DNA of 64,000 bases from Ailanthus altissimus. Taxonomy: Eukaryota; Streptophyta; Magnoliopsida; Sapindales; Simaroubaceae. Position 1 is the stretch's first letter, and the number at the start of each line of letters is the position of its first letter. The notes beneath the pieces are model-generated. The model was not told the DNA's origin, did not search any database, and saw only the letters and a program-made list of their open reading frames with translations. A program made the position numbers and the translations under genes. The stretch covers positions 12,920,501 through 12,984,500 of the forward strand of contig OX327684.1 of the NCBI GenBank assembly GCA_946807835.1, given 5' to 3'. Shown piece by piece: positions 59,822-64,000 of this stretch.

Positions 59822-61280
59822 GGGACTCACTCAATTGGCTCTTTGGTTTTTTGATCAATTGATGGAATTATAGGGGCTTTGCCCTGTACCTCTTAGCTCT
59901 TCACTCCGAATGAGTCATAAGGGTCTTACCCCATACCCTTCGTCTCTTTGGAACAAATGGGTCATAGGGGTCTCGCCTCATACCCTTAAACTCTTTATAC
60001 TGATGAGGTTATAAGGGTTTTATTTTGTACCCTTAAGCTCTTTATACCAAATAGGTAATTGGGGCCTTACCCTGCACCCTTTGGTTTTCTAGCTAAATGT
60101 GGGGGTCATTGGGGCTTCACCTCACACCTCTCAGCTCTTCACACTAAAGAGGCCATAGGAGCCTTGCCTTATACCCTTTTACTCTTCAGACTAAATGGGT
60201 CATAAGAGTCTCACTCTATACCTTTTGATTTTTTGGCCAGTTGAACGGGTTGCAAGAGCTTCGCCTTGTACCCCTTAGCTCTTCACATTGAACGGGTCAT
60301 AAGGGTCTCACCCAGTGCCCTTTGGTTTTGTTTTTGGCTAACTGAAGAAGTCATAGCGGTAGGGATTGTAATCTGGCCCATATTCAGATTCTGAAAAACC
60401 CAGGGCCCGACCTAAAAAAGTCCAAGTTTTTATCCAGATCCAAATCCAAATTTTTCTGAAAAATTTAGATCTAGATTTTTTAATTTTTTAAATTTTAAAT
60501 TTAAATTAATTCTTAATCTTTGATATATATGAATCTAATAATTACTGTACAAAATAAATACCCCATAAGTTTAAATTTAACCTAAACAATTGAAAAGGAT
60601 AAAAAATATTAAATTGTAAATATAAATTATAAATACAAATTTTCCAGTCCAACATTTGTTTTATAAAATAAATACCCTAAAATTTTAAATTTTACCAAAA
60701 TCGAGTTCAACCTGGATCTAGCCCGGCCCGCCCTGTAAACCTGGATTTAGCCTAGTCCAAAAACAAATCGAGTTTTGGTTCAAAAATCGAGTTGAGCAAA
60801 TCGCATATTCAAATCCAGATTTTGCCATTCCAACATAGAGGCCTTGCCCGTATCCCTTAGCTTTTCACACTGAATGGGTCATAGAGGTTTTACCTTGTAC
60901 CCTTCACCTCTTCAGACCAAAGAGGTTATAAGAGTCTCGCCCCATACCTTTTGATTTTTTGGCCAACTGAGGGGGTCATAGAGGTTTTGCCTCACACCCC
61001 TCAACTCTTTACAACTAAATGGTTGTGAGAACCTCACCTCGTACCCTTTGGCTTTTTGGCCAACTGAGATGGCCATAAGGATCTCACCCTATACCTTTCA
61101 ACTCTTCATACCAAATGGGTCATAAGGGCATTTCCTTGTACCCTTCAACTATTTAGACTAAATGGGTCATATTTTTTTGCCAATTGAAGGGGTAATAAGG
61201 GCCTCTCTCTGTACCCTTTAACTCTTCACACTAATAAAGGATTTGACTCGTATCATTTAACTCTTTGCCCTATACCCTTT
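59822..61280 (+). repeat. Degenerate ~47-bp minisatellite
   Basis: Around 20 tandem units begin GGGTCATAAGGGTCTCACC and continue with a -ACCCTTT- step. They end in either CTCTTCACACTAAAT (about 47 bp) or TTTTTGGCCAACTGA (about 50 bp). The two ending types recur in a partly regular order. The unit is not a multiple of three and has no open frame. The array is split at 60360-60833 by a hAT-like element. Confidence 0.85.
60360..60833. mobile_element. hAT-like MITE inside the minisatellite
   Basis: 474 bp. The ends TAGGGATTGTAATCTGG and, on the other strand, TTGGAATGGCAAAATCTGG form imperfect inverted repeats of the hAT type. An 8-bp flank duplication, CATAGCGG (60352-60359) and CATAGAGG (60834-60841), differs at one base. 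It has no coding capacity. The minisatellite phase resumes directly after it. Confidence 0.75.
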
Positions 61281-61674
61281 GGTTTTTCCTTTAAAAAACT
61301 CTTTTTAAGGCAAATTATACCTACAATCGTGAAAGAGAGATGTTTATTACTATATGATTTGATCCGAGGATTATGAGCTCTCAGTAATAGATATATAATT
61401 TTTTAAATAATGGGTTTAAAGTATTATCTAGTGTTTTTTTTTCCAAGTTCTCCTAAAATCATATCTTCTTACTTAGACCTTTGTGCCAGTAGTTAGAACT
61501 ATCTCATGTATTTTGTAGTGGTCCTCTTTGATTGTGATCAAAGCTTCTCCCGAGTTTCTACTATCTTTGCGTTATCGCTAATTCTTCAAGGTTTTTAGGT
61601 CTTTGTGAGTTAATCACCAAGTGTCTTTGAATATGGCCTTTTATTTATTCCCTACAAACAGCACAAACTATTTA
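61281..61674. other. Unclassified AT-rich sequence
   Basis: I see no supported gene or repeat structure. Confidence 0.4.
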
Positions 61675-62425
61675 CCCAAAAGTGGTCAATTTAAGGTCAA
61701 TGAGTTGAATTTATTTACACCAGGAAAATAATAATTTTAGGCTAAATAAAATTACAAAGATGCAAAGAATATAAGTTATAGCGGTTCTACCCAATTCAAG
61801 CCTACATTCACTTTACTAAGCCTTCAAGCCCACTGTTAATTCATTATAAAATCATGTTTGTATAATTGAAATATTGAAAAAATACAAAGAAGAATGAATA
61901 CACTGTCTTCTCTTTCCCTACCCCAACCTTCTAGAGTCTCTCACTTTACTCTACAAATATCTTCTTATTTATAGGCATTCATCAACTGTTAAGTCTAAGT
62001 TTAGCTATGGCAAGTTGTCTTCCTTCTCTTTTTAGGGCTCATTTCTGGATTGTGAAGGATTATCCTCATGGATTTTGAGGATTCCAAGTATCTTGGATTT
62101 AAGGATAATCAGTGTTTTTAGGGTGATTCTTCTACATTTTTTTGTCTTTATTAAAAATCCTTAGTTATGTGTTCTCCTCTATTTAAGGAAGTATGCTTTG
62201 TCTTCATGAGATTGATGTCTTGGTCGCCCCATGCTAACCAGTACATGCAACTTGCTCGCGTCATGATGCTTTGTGCAAACTTTAACTTGGACATATTTTC
62301 CTCTGGATCTGTTTGTAAGGGGTTTGATCATGCTTGAGGGTTTTAGGTTGCCCAAGGTTTGTGGGCCGAGTTAGCCTCTGTAAAACATGGGCTTTAGGTT
62401 GAAATCCAAGGGGGAAACAAGAGGT
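61675..62425 (-). repeat. Dispersed LTR-like repeat, copy 2
   Basis: A second copy of the element at 28115-28925, in the same orientation. The minus-strand TATAAATAAG box is at 61983-61974. The copies clearly share ancestry but differ by many substitutions and small indels. Confidence 0.6.
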
Positions 62426-63027
62426 TTTATAATACTATTTTTTATCTGAATACATAAGTTTATGGGATTTTTTCACAAATAACCCATTTTATTGGCCAGT
62501 ATTCTTTTTTAACCTCAATTGTAGATCTTAATCTTTTATATCCAAAAAAGTGGAAATGAGATAATTTTACCCTCTAAAATATATTTTACCTCTATATGAA
62601 TCCAAAACCCTCTTTAAAAGATACTTTAAAATCAATATTGTGTAAACCACTTATTTTAGTTATTATCCTATGTAGATCGGCATACAAGAACACTAATGGT
62701 TGAATAAAAATCTGAAAATGATCGATAAATTTCAAGTTTTTGAAATTTCTTATGTAATTTATAGTTTGTGACAAAAAAAAAGTGTGAAACTGGTTAGATT
62801 GTAAGTAAAATAAGTGAAATATGAGTAAATTGCAATCTAAATAAGTTAAAACTTGGTGAAAATAATAAAAAAAAATCTTGTCAGAAATGAAGGATTTCGA
62901 GCTCGCCATTGTAGAGAAGATTCATGCACATTTCACACGCGAAATGGCTACAAGGAGCTTCTAATGAGCACCCCTTGCACATGCAACTTAGACGTGCCGC
63001 ACCTTACTAAGCGCAAGTGTCCACTAG
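62426..63027. other. Unclassified AT-rich sequence
   Basis: A minus-strand open stretch at 62592-62909 (105 codons) is Phe/Ile/Leu-rich and AT-driven. I do not support it as a gene. Confidence 0.4.
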
Positions 63028-64000
63028 TGATAGGGGCTAATTAGGTTTAATATTTTCATCTTCTAAACTTATTATTTGTGTATTTATGTAATTTATCGTT
63101 GATTTATAGGTTTTCTAGCATTTGGCATGAAGATACTGGAAATCAAATGAAAATAGAGAAGAAATCAAGAACAAAAGTGCTAGTGCCATGATGCTGTAGA
63201 TCCAATATTGTAGCATTGAAGTCAGAGAACCCAATGCTAAGGTGCTACACAACCAACGCTGCGGCACTAAAGTCAGAGAGTCTAGTGCCATAACGCTTAA
63301 GACCTAGCGATGCGGTGCTCGTGCAATTTAAAAGGAAAACAATGAAAGTCTCAATCAAACTTGGACTCAAAGAAACCCTACCTTGAGGATACGAAGATCT
63401 ATAAATAAGAACCTTTTTTAGGCTAAAGGGACGTACAAACGAGAGCAATGAAGCAAAACAACTTTCAAAATAGAATTTGAAGATTGAAAGAGAATAATTA
63501 TTCTACAAGTTAAAGATAGAAAGTGAAGATCCAGGGCATCCAACGTTGTTTACTTCATGATGTCTTTTAACTTATGCCTTAGTATTCATTTAGTCATCAT
63601 GAACTAATTTTTTTCATTTAGGGTTGTAACTCTTACACCCAATATATAGTTAAATTCAATTTTCTCTCTTATTTTATGAACTCAATAAATTAAATGTTCA
63701 TTTTATTTGTGCTTAATGTTTTCTTTATATCCAGCTAATATATAAATTATTTTAGAAATCATAATGAACTTGACAAATGTATTTATGTATTTAACCTAGA
63801 ATAGATTGATGAATAATCATAGTGTAACAATTATCAGTTCATGTAGGATAGAAATATACTCATATAACATATATGGTATTAATAGATCAATTCTTAATGA
63901 GTTTATCTTATCTGATTACCATAAACCAATAAGTAATTGTTAGGGTAAGATATAGTCATTTGACCATTGATCGAGGCCTATGACAAGATTAAGGATATAG
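63028..64000 (+). mobile_element. Athila-like LTR, running off the window
   Basis: It starts TGATAGGGGCTAATTAGG and parallels the Athila LTR at 38312: the TTATAGGTT step, a block of GCACTAAAG/GATGCGGTGC-like repeats (63180-63320), and the ATTTGTGCTTAATG and ACTCATATAACATATATGG segments. The continuation lies beyond 64000. Confidence 0.65.

Noticed and set aside
59822..61280. CRISPR-like or coding repeat array
   Set aside because: Units are degenerate and contiguous without unique spacers. They are not a multiple of three, and the host is a plant.
62592..62909. 105-codon minus-strand ORF
   Set aside because: Its composition (Phe/Ile/Leu/Tyr) follows from AT-rich DNA. There are no motifs and no neighbour support.

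Overview
This window is nuclear DNA of a flowering plant, most likely a eudicot. About 10 kb of gene space is followed by about 54 kb of nested, mostly dead transposable elements. The evidence for a plant is GT-AG introns, a long gene matching the plant SANT-domain regulator POWERDRESS, tRNA-primed Ty1-copia and Ty3-gypsy (Athila and chromovirus) retrotransposons, a Mutator-like element and a small hAT-type element. I cannot name the species.

Bases 1-393 hold the last one or two exons of a plus-strand gene, probably an RluA-type RNA pseudouridine synthase that enters from outside the window. It converges on a four-exon minus-strand gene (coding 9109 to 1085, about 1,764 aa) that I identify as POWERDRESS (PWR). 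Its leader contains three telo-box motifs. This is the only intact protein-coding gene in the window.

From 10769 to 27630 lies one Mutator-like element with about 105-bp terminal inverted repeats. It was split by a complete 9.9-kb copia element (12829-22740, TSD TATGG) and by a solo LTR (24238-26244, TSD GAAAC). The copia element itself carries a solo LTR (17957-18989, TSD GTTTG). From 27631 to 35952 there are two more reverse-oriented solo LTRs, one copy of a dispersed repeat, and a degenerate ORF-bearing sequence split by one of the LTRs.

From 35953 to about 45744 there is a three-level gypsy nest. A plus-strand chromovirus-like element was split by a minus-strand relative (37611-45382) that carries a truncated Athila element with a nearly open gag-protease frame. 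From about 45745 to 59820 there are rearranged copia-type LTRs, including an internally deleted copia element (50578-59366) and an inverted LTR pair. From 59822 to 61280 there is a degenerate minisatellite of about 47 bp split by a hAT-like MITE. The window ends with a second copy of the dispersed repeat and a partial Athila-like LTR running off the edge.

I found no tRNA or rRNA gene, no CRISPR array, and no clear previously undescribed system. The most interesting unexplained signals are heat-shock-element-like palindromes at a fixed distance from the TATA box in one LTR family, a 20-base motif spaced three to four times through the leader of a copia family, and GCGC-palindrome clusters shared by unrelated retroelement classes. 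Domain and family assignments come from reading the sequence and recalling families; no search was run.
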